NCBI GenBank assembly: GCA_026913215.1 | Contig: JAPTYK010000001.1 | Span: 7,564,001-7,628,000, forward strand | Source: Streptomyces diastatochromogenes | GTDB taxonomy: Bacteria > Actinomycetota > Actinomycetes > Streptomycetales > Streptomycetaceae | Length of the DNA: 64,000 nucleotides | Direction of reading: 5' to 3' | Shown here: positions 45,887 to 55,173 of the stretch, piece by piece | Layout: each line of letters opens with the position of its first letter | How positions within the stretch are numbered: position 1 is the stretch's first letter | Translations under genes and position numbers: made by a program | Notes under the pieces: model-generated | Database searches by the model: none | Seen by the model: only the letters and a program-made list of their open reading frames with translations | What the model was told of the DNA's origin: nothing

Positions 45887-46516
45887 TTACGACCCGACGA
45901 GCGCCGGAGCGGAGGCGGGGAGGTAGGGGGTGATGTTGCGCCAGGCGCGCTCGATGTACTCCTCCTTCTCGCCGACCGGGGCGACGTAGTGCAGCGCGTC
46001 CTCGGCGGCCTCGTGGCCTTCGAGGCGGGCGATGACCCAGGCGGCGAGGTAGTGCGAGGCGAGGCAGCCGCCGGCGGTGGCGACGTTGTCCTTGGCGTAG
46101 AAGGGCTGGTTGAGCACCTCGACGCCGGCCGCGACGACCCAGGGCTTGGTGATCAGGTCGGTGCAGGCGGGGACGTCGTTGAGCAGCCCGAGCCTGGCCA
46201 GGACGAGCGCGCCGGAGCACTGCGCCGCGATGAGCTGGCGCGAAGGGTCCAGGCCCCGCAGGACACTCATGATCGCCGGGTCTTCGACGACCTCACGGGT
46301 GGCGATGCCGCTGCCGACGATGACGGCGTCGGCGGTGCAGGCCTCCTCCAGCGTGGACATCTGCTCGATGACCACCCCGTTCATGGACGTCACCTTGGGG
46401 CTGGGGGTGGCGATGGTGACGCGCCAGTCGTCCTTCTTGATGCGGTTGAGCACTCCGAGCGCGATCAGGGAGTCGAGCTCGTTGTAACCTTCGAAGGTGA
46501 GGATGGCGATGTGCAT
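45887..46516 (-). CDS. DJ-1/PfpI family protein (ThiJ/isonitrile-hydratase-like)
   Basis: This 209-residue protein has the DJ-1 nucleophile elbow IAAQCSGALVLARLG with the reactive Cys, an N-terminal Glu region (ILTFEGYNELDSL) and the His-containing ATAGGCLASHYLAAW. Members include chaperone-like, glyoxalase and isonitrile hydratase proteins. The exact activity is not evident. It is divergent from the MocR regulator at 46611, so the pair is probably a ligand-responsive unit. Confidence 0.88.
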   Translation of the reverse strand: MHIAILTFEGYNELDSLIALGVLNRIKKDDWRVTIATPSPKVTSMNGVVIEQMSTLEEACTADAVIVGSGIATREVVEDPAIMSVLRGLDPSRQLIAAQCSGALVLARLGLLNDVPACTDLITKPWVVAAGVEVLNQPFYAKDNVATAGGCLASHYLAAWVIARLEGHEAAEDALHYVAPVGEKEEYIERAWRNITPYLPASAPALVGS

Positions 46517-46584
46517 GACGGCTGTCCTTCCAGAGGAGCGCGGAACGACTGCGACGGTACGAACCCGCGAGCAGGACAGTCAAA

Positions 46585-46605
46585 GAATTGTCATGGATAC
46601 AATTC
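46585..46605. promoter_or_regulatory. inverted repeat at the MocR start
   Basis: GAATTGT-N7-ACAATTC is a perfect inverted repeat with 7-bp arms, ending 5 bp before ATG 46611 in an AT-rich island. TACAAT (46598-46603) inside it resembles a -10 box. Likely autoregulatory MocR site that also serves the divergent DJ-1 gene. Confidence 0.6.
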
Positions 46606-46610
46606 GCTCC

Positions 46611-47948
46611 ATGGCAGCCCCGCGCTACAAAGCCCTGGTCGACGCACTCGCCTCCGACATCCGAACGGGGCGCCTCGCCACGGGCACGAGGCTGCCGACC
46701 CACCGCGCCCTGGCCGCCCGCGAGGGCATCGCGCTGGTGACCGCGACCCGGGTGTACGCCGAACTGGAAGCCATGGGCCTGGTCAGCCGGGAACAGGGCC
46801 GAGGCACGTTCGTCCGCGACCTCGCGGTCCCGCCCGGCCAGGGCATCGACCGGCAACTCGTCGCCACCGACGTGGTCGACCTCAACTTCAACTACCCGTC
46901 ACTGCCCGACCAGGCCGACCTCCTGCGCCAGGCCCTACGGGAAGTGGCCGTCTCCGGCGATCTCGACTCCTTGCTGCGCTACCAGCCGCACTCGGGCCGA
47001 CCCCAGGACCGCGCCTCGATCGGACGGCACCTGGGACGCCGGGGCATCACCGCCGACGCGGACCGGATCCTCATCGTCAACGGCGCGCAGCACGGCCTGG
47101 CCGTCACGGTCATGGCCACGCTCAACGCCGGCGACGTCGTCGCGGTCGACGCCCTCACCTATCCCGGCTTCAAGGTCCTCGCGCAGGCCTTCCGCCTCGA
47201 CCTGGAACCCATCCCCACCACCGCCGACGGCCCGAACCTCGACGCCCTGGAGAAGCTGTGCGCCACCCGGCCGGTGCGCGCGGTCTACACCATGCCGACC
47301 CTGCACAACCCCCTGGGCTGGGTCATGACGGAAGCCGACCGCCTCCGCCTGATCGGGATCGCCCGACAGCACGGCGTCCTCATCCTCGAAGACGCCTCGT
47401 ACGCCTACCTGGTCGAGAACCCCCCGCCCCCGCTGGTCGCGACCGCGCCCGACATCACCGTCTACGTCTCCGGCCTCTCCAAGAGCGTCGCCACGGGCCT
47501 GCGCGTCGGCTTCGTCCTCGCCCCGCCGGCCACGGTGCCCTCCTTCGAACGCGCGATCCGCTCGACCACCTGGAACACCCCCGCCCTGACCACGGCGATC
47601 GCCTGCCGCTGGCTCGACGACGGCACGGTGGACCAGCTGGAGGCACGCAAACGCGAGGACGCCCGGGCCCGCCAGACCCTCGCCGCCCAAGAACTGGCAG
47701 GACTGCCTCTCGTCGGCCACCCCTCCTCCTACTTCACCTGGGTACCCCTGCCCGACGAAGCCCGCGCCGACCGCCTCACCGCCACCCTCGCGCGCCACCG
47801 CATCTCGGTCACCACCGCGGAGCCGTTCACCACCACGGCCCACATGCCCCAGGCCATCCGCCTCGCCCTGGGCTCGACCGACCTCCCCAGCCTCCGAACG
47901 ACACTGAGCACGGTACGACGCCTCGCCCTCGAAGACTCCTTCACCTGA
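46611..47948 (+). CDS. MocR-type PLP-dependent transcriptional regulator
   Basis: This intact protein of about 445 residues comprises a GntR winged helix (YKALVDALASDIRTGRL, LPTHRALAAREGIALVTATR), a linker, and an aminotransferase-fold domain with the PLP Lys in SGLSKSVATGLRVGF and MPTLHNPLGWVM as the Asn/Pro cofactor loop. I choose ATG 46611; an in-frame ATG 46593 lies inside the presumed operator. It likely controls the divergent DJ-1 gene in response to an amine or amino-acid ligand. Confidence 0.9.
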   Translation: MAAPRYKALVDALASDIRTGRLATGTRLPTHRALAAREGIALVTATRVYAELEAMGLVSREQGRGTFVRDLAVPPGQGIDRQLVATDVVDLNFNYPSLPDQADLLRQALREVAVSGDLDSLLRYQPHSGRPQDRASIGRHLGRRGITADADRILIVNGAQHGLAVTVMATLNAGDVVAVDALTYPGFKVLAQAFRLDLEPIPTTADGPNLDALEKLCATRPVRAVYTMPTLHNPLGWVMTEADRLRLIGIARQHGVLILEDASYAYLVENPPPPLVATAPDITVYVSGLSKSVATGLRVGFVLAPPATVPSFERAIRSTTWNTPALTTAIACRWLDDGTVDQLEARKREDARARQTLAAQELAGLPLVGHPSSYFTWVPLPDEARADRLTATLARHRISVTTAEPFTTTAHMPQAIRLALGSTDLPSLRTTLSTVRRLALEDSFT

Positions 47949-48006
47949 ACCCGCCCGCGCGCGAGCCGAAACCGGAGGTCCTCCCCGGCCCGGTACCCCG
48001 TGTTGC

Positions 48007-48905
48007 TCAGACGGGGCTGTCCGCCGGGGTGACGCGGGCGAGCGTGCCGATCTCAAGTGCGGTCCACACGGCGCCGTCGGGGCCGACTGCGATGCCGTGC
48101 GGTTCGGAGCGGGGAGTGGGCAGGTCGTGGACGGTGACGGAGCCGTCAGGGGTGAGCGTGCCGACGCGGTTGCCCGCCCATTCGGTGAACCAGACGGTGC
48201 CGCTGCCGTCGACGGTGACGGCGTGCGGCCGGGCGGCGCGGTCGGGCAGCGGGAACTCGGTGATCCGCCCGTCGGGGTGATCCGGCCGATCTGCCCGGCG
48301 GCGATCTCGACGAACCACAGCGCACCGTCGCGTCCCGTGGCGATCCCCACCGGCGCGGCCGCCTCCGTGGGCAGGGGATGGAGGGCGACCGCGCCGTCCA
48401 TGCCGATCCGGCCGATGGCGTTGCCCTGGTTGAGGGTGAACCACATCCCGCCGTCGCCGCCGGCGGTGATCGCGGACGGGAACGCGCCCGTGACGGGGAG
48501 CGGGAACTCGGTGACGCGGCCGTCGACGGTGATGCGGCCGATGCGGTCGGCGGCGGTCTCGGTGAACCACAGCGCACCGTCGGGCCCCGCCGCGATGCCG
48601 AACGGCCCGCGGCCGGACGCGGGCAGGTCGAACTCGTCGACGTCGCCGTCGGTGGTGATCCGCCCGATCCGGCCCGCCCGGTACTCGGTGAACCACAACG
48701 CGCCGTCCGGACCAGGGGTGATGACGGTCGGTCCGCAGTCGGGGTCGAGCCGGTGGCCCGTCGGCTTCTCGCCGGGGACGAACCGGCCGATGTGGCCGCT
48801 GTGGACGAGGGTGAACCACAGCGCGCCGTCCGGGCCCGTGGTGAGGGCGTAGGGCCCGGCCGCGCTGTCGCCCACCGCGTGCTCCTCGATGGTCACATGG
48901 GTCAC
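48007..48905 (-). CDS. vgb: streptogramin B lyase (Vgb-like) seven-bladed propeller
   Basis: This protein of about 299 residues is made of seven GPDGALWFTE-type blades (for example GPTVITPGPDGALWFTEYRAG and GIAAGPDGALWFTETAADRIG, each shown in part), the Vgb fold. The C-terminal catalytic area, with His in ARPHAVTVDG and SEPHGIAVG and Glu in WFTEWAGNRVG, fits the linearising lyase that opens the ester ring of type B streptogramins. One base loss near 48278. The start is GTG 48905, overlapping the Vat stop. The neighbouring Vat gene strengthens the assignment beyond a generic NHL-like lyase. Confidence 0.85.
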
Positions 48906-49560
48906 AGGGCCCTCCCCGGGGCGTCGTGCTCGGCGGCGATGCGGGCGATGTCGGCCGGAGTCCCGGCCATGATGGTACGGGCGTGCTCGGTGACCAGCTC
49001 GGCGGGCCAGTCCCACCAGGCGGCGCGCCGCAGCCGTTCGACGTCGGCCTCGTCGTAGCGCCGCCGGATCGGCCGGGCCGGGTTGCCGCCGACGATCGTG
49101 TACGGCGGGACGTCGACGGTGACCACCGCGCCGGCCGCGATGACGGCGCCGTCGCCGATCCGTACGCCGGGCATGACGGTGGCCCGGTAGCCGAACCAGA
49201 CGTCGTTGCCGACCACCGTGTCGCCCCGGCTGGGCATGGCGGTGACGATGTCCAGGGTCTGCTCGGTCCACCGGCCGCCGAACATGGTGAACGGGTAGGT
49301 GGACACCCCCATCGTCGGATGCTCGGCCCCGGCCATCAGGAAGGTGGTCCCGAGGCGATCGCGCAGTACTTGCCGATGACGAGGCGTTCCGGGCCGTAGG
49401 CGTACAGGACGTTGCGGCGCTCGAACTCCGTGGCGCCGTCGGGATCGTCGTAGTACGTGTACTCGCCCACGTCGATGGTCGGCGAGGTGACCAGCGGCTT
49501 GAGGAACACCACGCGCTCGTGCGCGGGCAGCGGGTGGAGGGTGGTCGGATCAGGTGACAA
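48902..49560 (-). CDS. vat: Vat-type xenobiotic (streptogramin A) O-acetyltransferase
   Basis: Reconstructed length is about 219 residues (one break near 49338). It is a left-handed beta-helix hexapeptide acyltransferase: VGEYTYYDDPDGATEFERRNVLY, the catalytic His loop GAEHPTMGVSTYPFTMFGGRW, hexapeptide coils VVGNDVWFGYRATVMPGV and IGDGAVIAAGAVVT, and the C-terminal PARPIRRRYDEADVERL. This is the xenobiotic acetyltransferase group that includes VatA-E, which acetylates the hydroxyl of group A streptogramins. Operon order is pump, vat, vgb, so both halves of the synergistic drug pair would be inactivated. Confidence 0.85.
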
Positions 49561-49623
49561 GGTGTGTCCTTCGCTGGAGCGGGAACCGGATGCGGCAGAA
49601 GCAGGGCTGGAGATGATCGTGGT

Positions 49624-51091
49624 CTAGTTCGGGCTGTTCGCGGACGCCCCGTTCGAGGCGGTGACCGCATCCGGACCGGCGGAACGCCGCGGGGCCGCGG
49701 AGCCCTCCGCGGGCTTGGACCTCGCCAGCCACAGACCGGTGAACACGGCGGCGGCCAAGGTGAGGGCGCCGGCCACGGCGAAGGCGCTGTCGAGGCCGGC
49801 CCCGAAGGAGGCGCCGCCGGACTGCCGGGCGCGGACGACGGCTCCGAGCACCGCCACGCCGAGCACCGCACCGATCTGCCGGGTGGTGCTGCTGATGCCC
49901 GACGCGAGGCCGCCTTCCTGCGGGCTGACCGCCTGGATGGCGGCTCCCGTCAGCGGGGACATGGTCAGGGCGAAGCCGACGCCGACGACCCCCAGCCGCC
50001 ACCACACGTTCCCGTAGCCGGTGTCGGCGTGCACCGTGCCGAGCGCGAGGAGACCCAGACCCGCCAGGGCCAGCCCGACGGTGACCACGACGCGGAAGCC
50101 GTACCGTGCGGCGAGCCGGCCCGCGTACGGGCTGACGACCACCATGGCGAGGGAGAGGGGAAGGGTCCGCAGACCGGCGACCAGGACCGAACTGCCCTGG
50201 ACGTACACGAAGAACTGGGAGAAGAAGAACGACGAGCCCATGAGGGCGAACCCCACCACGACCATGGCGGTGTTGGACACGGTGAACAGCCGCTGACGGA
50301 ACAGCCGCAGCGGCAGCATCGGCGCCGAGCGACGCGCCTCGACCACGACGAAGCCTGCGAGGAGGACCGCCGCGACGGCGAAACCGCCCAGGATCACCGG
50401 CGACGTCCAGCCGCGGGCACCACCCTCGATCAGCCCGTAGGTCAGCGCCCCACCCCAGAACGGACAGTACCGTCCCGGGACGTCGATCGCGGGGGCATTC
50501 GGATTGCGGGCCTCTTCGAGACTGCGCAGACCGACCAGCAGAAGCACCACGCCGATGGGCAGGTTGACCAGGAAGATGGCGGGCCACCCGAAGGCGTCCG
50601 TCAGCACGCCACCGGCCACGGGCCCCGCGGCCAGACCGATTCCGCTGAGTCCCGCCCACAGCCCGATCGCCTTCATCCGTTCCCGCGGCACGGGATACGC
50701 GGCGGCGAGCAGCGCCAGCGAGGCGGGGCTCAGTGCCGCGCCCCGACGCCCTGCAGCACCCGGCCGACGACCAGCCAGCCGAGCGACGGCGCGAGGCTGC
50801 ACAGCACCGACGCGGCGGTGAAGACCGCCACACCGGTCAGGTACACCCGCTTGCGGCCGAACCGGTCGGCGAAGACGCCGCCGGACAGCAGCAACATGGC
50901 GACCAGCAGGACGTACGCGTCGACGATCCACTGCAGACCGGTCAGCCCGTGTGCAACCGGTGCTGCATGTCGAGCAGCGCCGCTCCGACGATCGTGTTGT
51001 CGAGCAGGACCATGAACTGACCCAGACAGGTCACCGTGAGCAGCACGGCCCGGTTCGATCGACTGCCCAAGGCCATGTGCGATGCGGTCAT
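49624..51091 (-). CDS. MFS drug efflux pump, DHA2 (14-TM) family
   Basis: About 490 residues over four reconciled frame breaks (near 50945, 50735, 50480 and one minor). Family signs: VTCLGQFMVLLDNTIVGAALL (motif D1 with the helix 1 Asp), FADRFGRKRVYLTGVAVF (motif A), GLAAGPVAGGVLTDAFGW (antiporter motif C) and a total of about 14 helices. It is the EmrB/QacA class often paired with TetR repressors. It precedes vat by about 60 bp, and its promoter carries the first TetR operator. It would export streptogramin-like drugs. Confidence 0.85.
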
Positions 51092-51138
51092 GGGGATTCC
51101 TCTCCGTCGCGCGGTGCGCCCGGCGACACACCAGCCCT

Positions 51139-51210
51139 CTAACGCAGTCAGTGACTGCGTTAGGAGACTGTAGGGAGGGTCACCCCATAAACGCAAGCCG
51201 TGGCTGCGTT
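51139..51210. promoter_or_regulatory. two TetR operators in the divergent promoter
   Basis: CTAACGCAGTCA and its complement surround a single G (51139-51163), a perfect 25-bp dyad. A second copy with the same AACGCA-N9-TGCGTT skeleton lies at 51190-51210, just before the TetR start. Centres are 49 bp apart. One site faces the pump-vat-vgb operon and the other the repressor gene itself. Confidence 0.85.
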
Positions 51211-51221
51211 AAGGTGAGAAC

Positions 51222-51787
51222 ATGAACGAGCAGCAGCGAGCCCGGCGCCCCGGCGGCCGCAGCGCCCGCGTCGGCGCGCAGGTGCACCAGGCCGTCACCG
51301 ACCTCATCAGCGAACGCGGCTACGGCAACTTCACCGTCGGCGACATCGCCGCCCGCGCCGGCGTGGCCGACAGCAGCGTCTACCGCCGCTGGGGCAACCT
51401 GGAGACCCTGCTCACCGACGTGACGCTCACCCGCCTCAACGCGCGGTCCCCGATGCCCGACACTGGAAGCCTGGCCGGCGACCTGCGCACCTACGCCGCC
51501 CAAGTCGCCCGCGAAATCACCGGCCCCGACGGCCTGGCCCTGGTCCGCCTGGCCGTCGCCCTGTCAACACCGGCCGCCAGGGCCAACAGGCCGCCGACGA
51601 CCTCCGCGCCGAACGCACACGCCAACTGCAGTCCATGCTCGACCGCGCCGGCGAACGCGGCGAGCAGGCACCCGACGCGCTCGACGTCCTCGACCACATC
51701 CTGGCCCCGATGTACATCCGCGTCCTGTTCGGCATGGTCCCGCTCACCCCGGACTACATCGACGGTCTGGTCGACCGACTGCTGTGA
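51222..51787 (+). CDS. TetR-family repressor of the pump-vat-vgb operon
   Basis: The N-terminal helix-turn-helix is clear: VTDLISERGYGNFTVGDIAA and RAGVADSSVYRRWGNLETLL. The C-terminal ligand domain needs one frame correction near 51585 and ends LTPDYIDGLVDRLL at 51787, about 188 residues. It is divergent from the MFS gene, with two copies of the same dyad in between, so autoregulation and control of the resistance operon are strongly suggested. Confidence 0.88.
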
Positions 51788-51923
51788 CTCCGACCCGGTC
51801 TCCGGGATCACCTCCCGGACGTGGCGCCTCGGCGGCCATGGCCGACTCCGCCGGTCCCGTCGAGGATCCGGGCGCCCGTCGGGCGGGGGAGCGGGCGGGG
51901 GAGTGGGTGGGTCAGGGCACGTA

Positions 51924-52385
51924 TCAGGGCACGTACACGTACCAGGGGGTCCAGGTGGAGCCCTCCTGCTGCGCGTAGATCTGGGTGCCTCCGGCGGTGG
52001 CGGCGTAGACGCGGTGGTATCCGAAGCTGCGGATCTGTGTGCCGAGCATGGTCCAGGCGACTCCGTCGCTCACCCGGACGGGTCCGTTGCTGCTGCCGGA
52101 GATGCGGTAGACGTAGTTGTTCGGCGGGCTGATGAAGAAGACCTCGTCCCTGATGCCGTCACCCGTCCAGTCCGCGTTCAGGTACGCGTCGGCGCGGCAG
52201 ACCACGGGGACGGTGTGTCCCCACGCCGTGATCTGGCAGGTCCCCGACGGGGCCGAAGGGGCCGGGGTGGACGGGGCCGGGGTGGAAGGGCCCGGGGCGC
52301 GGGTCGCTGCCTGGGACGTGGTCGCGGTGACGAGGACGGCGCCGAGGATTCCGCACATCATCAGTGCCGGTTTTCGCATACGCAT
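51924..52385 (-). CDS. secreted small protein, unknown function
   Basis: This 153-residue protein has the signal peptide MRMRKPALMMCGILGAVLVT, cleaved near TSQAA, a Pro/Ser/Thr/Ala linker (PGPSTPAPSTPAPSAPSG), then a compact Trp/Tyr-rich domain with two Cys (GTCQITAWG, VVCRADAYL). DWTGDGIRDEVFFIS resembles an FG-GAP/EF-hand-like DxDxDG loop. It is followed downstream on the same strand by no close gene; another secreted protein lies just upstream. Confidence 0.75.
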   Translation of the reverse strand: MRMRKPALMMCGILGAVLVTATTSQAATRAPGPSTPAPSTPAPSAPSGTCQITAWGHTVPVVCRADAYLNADWTGDGIRDEVFFISPPNNYVYRISGSSNGPVRVSDGVAWTMLGTQIRSFGYHRVYAATAGGTQIYAQQEGSTWTPWYVYVP

Positions 52386-52421
52386 GGGTGCCTTCCGTGG
52401 CCGGGCCGTTCGGAATTCCGG

Positions 52422-52870
52422 TTACGCGCCCCAGAAGGGGTTGAGGACCCATCGGGTGTACCAGGTTTCGGTCGGGACCTGGGAACCGTAGATCTGGACG
52501 CGTGCGTATGCCAGGGTTTCGCCGTCCTGGAAATAGGTGAGGAAGACGTCACGCCATTCGTGGCAGGCTTTGTCGCCGATCGGAACCCGGAACACGGTGG
52601 GTGCGATCCGCACTTTTCCGTCGACGTATCCCTGGAGCACGGCGGTCGCCTGGTTCTTGTCCGCGGGAGTCGCGTCGCACAGTTGCAGGGTGATGTCTTC
52701 GAGACGGTTGGCGTTGACCCATTGGCCGCTCCAGTCCACTCTGATTCCGTCTCCGCTTCCGGAGGGAACTGGGTGGCGGCCGAGGCGGAATGCGACAGGA
52801 CCGTGGCCGACGCGCACACGATTCCGGTCAGGACGGCGACGCTTTTGAACGCGAACTCGTTCACCTTCAC
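52422..52870 (-). CDS. secreted small protein, unknown function
   Basis: The GTG at 52870 follows an AAGGAG site. The signal peptide FKSVAVLTGIVCASATVLS ends at SASAA. After one base loss near 52770 the mature protein reads GIRVDWSGQWVNANRLED, a Cys-containing LQLCDATPADKNQATAVLQG and ACHEWRDVFLTYFQDGETL, ending VLNPFWGA. About 148 residues. It is adjacent and similar in size to the secreted gene at 51924 and may act with it. Confidence 0.7.
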
Positions 52871-52902
52871 GGCACCGGACTCCTTGGCGGGGTGGTGTGT
52901 GT

Positions 52903-53928
52903 TTATTGGGCGAGGATGAGGGTGGCGGGGGTGTTGGTGGGGTGGTAGGTGATGGTGGTGTAGCCGGCTTGGGTGAGCCAGGTGGTGTAGTCGTGGCGGG
53001 TCCAGGTGTTGCCGGTGTTGCTTTTGAGGAGCATTTCGGAGGCGAAGAGGAGGGGGAAGGTGGGGCCGGTGCGGTGGTTGTCGAGGATGTAGTCGCAGAT
53101 GACGAGGGTGCCGTGGGGTTTGAGGGTGTGGCGGAGTTTGGTGAAGGTGTGGGTGTTGTTGTGGGGGCTTTCTTGGTGGGCGATGTGGGAGTAGAGGGCG
53201 ATGTCGTAGGTGTGGGGGGGGAGGGGGGTGGTGTGGAAGTCGCCGTTGAGGGGGGTGAAGCGGTCGGCGAGGTCGTGTTGGGTGAGGAGGCGTTGGGCGA
53301 TGTTGTTGATGGGTTCCCAGTCGAGTTGGGTGGTGTGGGCGGTGGGGTTGAGGCGGAGCCAGACGGAGGAGAAGATGCCTGATCCGCCGCCGACGTCGAG
53401 GATGGCGAGGTTGTCGCGGCCTGGGATGTCGAGGGCTTCGGCGGCGGTGTGGGCGGCGGTGACGGAGAGGCCGGCGATGGCGGTGACGACTTTTTCCCAG
53501 TGGGGGTTGTCGGCGATTTCGACCATGGGGCCGGCGGGGGGTTGTCCGGTGGTGAAGATGTCGAGGCGGTCGGTGAGTTTGTCCATTTCGGCGAGTTTGA
53601 GCTGGGCGAAGCCGCTGATGTCGGTGGGTTTGCCTTCGACGAGGTAGAGGTCGGTTTCGGGGGTGTTGTGGTAGGTGGTGCCGTTGTCGGTGGTGAGGAG
53701 GCCGAGGCCGAGGAGTCCGTCGAGGAGGGTCTGGAGGCCGCGGGGGGCCATGCCGGTTTTGTGGGCGAGGTCGGCGGGGGTGGTGAGGCCGTGGTGGATG
53801 TGGGTGAACAGGGAGTTTTGGGTGGCGACGGCGAGGAGGCCGGTGGCCCAGTAGCCGCTGGCGATTTCGAGGATGCGGCCGGGGGAGGGCAGGGGGGTGG
53901 GCTGGGGGGTGGGCTGGTGGGTGGTCAT
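52903..53928 (-). CDS. SAM-dependent O-methyltransferase (hydroxyindole/acetylserotonin OMT-like) of the rppA cluster
   Basis: I prefer ATG 53928 (AAGGA just upstream) over GTG 53946. The protein has 341 residues: an N-terminal winged-helix dimerisation domain (ASGYWATGLLAVATQNSLF, PADLAHKTGMAPRGLQTLLDG) and a C-terminal SAM domain with NLAILDVGGGSGIFSSVWL and LKPHGTLVICDYILD. This is the Methyltransf_2 type used on phenolic polyketides. It begins 40 bp after rppA, so methylation of tetrahydroxynaphthalene or a derivative is likely. The coding strand is unusually rich in C and A, giving a His/Thr-rich protein. Confidence 0.85.
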   Translation of the reverse strand: MTTHQPTPQPTPLPSPGRILEIASGYWATGLLAVATQNSLFTHIHHGLTTPADLAHKTGMAPRGLQTLLDGLLGLGLLTTDNGTTYHNTPETDLYLVEGKPTDISGFAQLKLAEMDKLTDRLDIFTTGQPPAGPMVEIADNPHWEKVVTAIAGLSVTAAHTAAEALDIPGRDNLAILDVGGGSGIFSSVWLRLNPTAHTTQLDWEPINNIAQRLLTQHDLADRFTPLNGDFHTTPLPPHTYDIALYSHIAHQESPHNNTHTFTKLRHTLKPHGTLVICDYILDNHRTGPTFPLLFASEMLLKSNTGNTWTRHDYTTWLTQAGYTTITYHPTNTPATLILAQ

Positions 53929-53941
53929 GGTGTCCTTCGGT

Positions 53942-53993
53942 TTCACGGGGTGGCGGGGGCGGTGTGGTTCACAGGGTGGCGGGGGTGGTGTGG
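53942..53993. repeat. 26-bp tandem duplication at the rppA stop codon
   Basis: Two copies (53942-53967 and 53968-53993) differ at two positions and begin TTCAC. The second holds the rppA stop codon, so the duplication has redefined the C-terminus. Confidence 0.7.
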
Positions 53994-55069
53994 TGGCGGG
54001 GGGCGGGGATGGTGGGTGTGGTGGGGGTGTGCCAGCGGCCGACGGCCATTTCGGCGGTGATGCCGGGGCCGAAGCCGGCGATGAGGCCGGTGGCGTGGGG
54101 GGTGAGGGTGTTTTCTTCGAAGAGGCGGCGCAGGGCGTCCAGGACGACGGCGCTGGCGATGTTGCCGTATTGGGTGAGGGTGGCGGAGCTGTGGCGGAAC
54201 ATGTGGGGGTCGACGCCGAGGTAGGTGCTGAGGTCGGTGAGGATGCGGGGGCCGCCGGCGTGGATGATGTAGAAGTCGAGGGCGGCGATGTCCCAGCCGT
54301 GGCCGGCGGCGAGGTCGCGCAGGACGGGGGCGAGGGGTTGCATGGTGCCCGGGACGCGGCGGTCGAGCTGGAAGTGGAAGCCGGTGGGGCGGACGGCGTA
54401 GGAGATCCAGTCCTCGGTGTGGGGGATGATGTGGGAGGCGTTGCGTTCCAGGGACATGCCGGTGCCGCCCTGGCCGCGGACGACGGCGGCGGCGACGGCG
54501 TCGCCGAACAGGCCGTCGGAGAGCAGTGAGCCGATGTTGTCGTCGTCGGGCTGGTAGCACAGGGAGCACAGTTCGCAGGAGACGATCAGTACGTTGCTGT
54601 GCGGGTAGGCGGTGCAGAAGTCGTGGGCGCGGTTGATCGCGGCGCCGCCGGCAGCGCAGCCGAGCTGGGCGATGGGGATCTGCCGGGTGTCGGTGCGAAA
54701 GCCCATGTTGTTGATGAGCCAGGCGGTCATCGAGGGCATCATGAATCCGGTGCAGGACACGAAGATGATCGCGTCGATGTCCCGGGCGGTCAGCTGGGCG
54801 TTGGCCAGGGCCTCTTCGATGACTCGGGGGCAGCGTTTCTTGGCTTCGGTCTCGAAGGTCTTGTTGCGCTGTTCGAGGCCGGGGTGGCGCAGGGTCTGCT
54901 CGATGGGCTGCACGATGTGCCGTTTGACCACACCGGTGTTGCGGATCAGCCGCAGTGCCAGGGGCAGCTGGGGTTTGCCGTGGTGGGTCTCTTCGGCGAA
55001 CTTCAGGGTTTCTTCCATGGTGATGACGTGTTCGGGCACGTCCACCGACGGTTTGCATATGGTTGGCAT
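53969..55069 (-). CDS. rppA: type III polyketide synthase, 1,3,6,8-tetrahydroxynaphthalene synthase
   Basis: This 366-residue intact protein is very close to RppA/THNS by eye. The catalytic triad is Cys138 (IAQLGCAAGGAA), His270 (IIHAGGPRIL) and Asn303 (TQYGNIAS), numbered as in characterised enzymes. Tyr224 (WISYAVR), which in S. griseus RppA selects malonyl starter, is conserved. Cys106, 168 and 171 are also present. It condenses five malonyl-CoA to THN, which oxidises to flaviolin. The start at ATG 55069 gives MPTICKPSVDVPEHVITM. Its 3' end overlaps a 26-bp tandem duplication. Core gene of the cluster. Confidence 0.95.
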   Translation of the reverse strand: MPTICKPSVDVPEHVITMEETLKFAEETHHGKPQLPLALRLIRNTGVVKRHIVQPIEQTLRHPGLEQRNKTFETEAKKRCPRVIEEALANAQLTARDIDAIIFVSCTGFMMPSMTAWLINNMGFRTDTRQIPIAQLGCAAGGAAINRAHDFCTAYPHSNVLIVSCELCSLCYQPDDDNIGSLLSDGLFGDAVAAAVVRGQGGTGMSLERNASHIIPHTEDWISYAVRPTGFHFQLDRRVPGTMQPLAPVLRDLAAGHGWDIAALDFYIIHAGGPRILTDLSTYLGVDPHMFRHSSATLTQYGNIASAVVLDALRRLFEENTLTPHATGLIAGFGPGITAEMAVGRWHTPTTPTIPAPRHHTTPATL

Positions 55070-55173
55070 GTCCGTGGAGTCCACCTTCTGAGGAGACGGC
55101 GCGCGGTTTCGGCAGCTCCCTACCCTCGCCGGTCGCGCTTGTGGGCGGCTTGACGCGGGCTTGGGCACACTCC

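Noticed and set aside
46497..46611. Upstream start for the MocR gene at 46497
   Set aside because: That extension overlaps the divergent DJ-1 start and the operator, and is not GntR-like.
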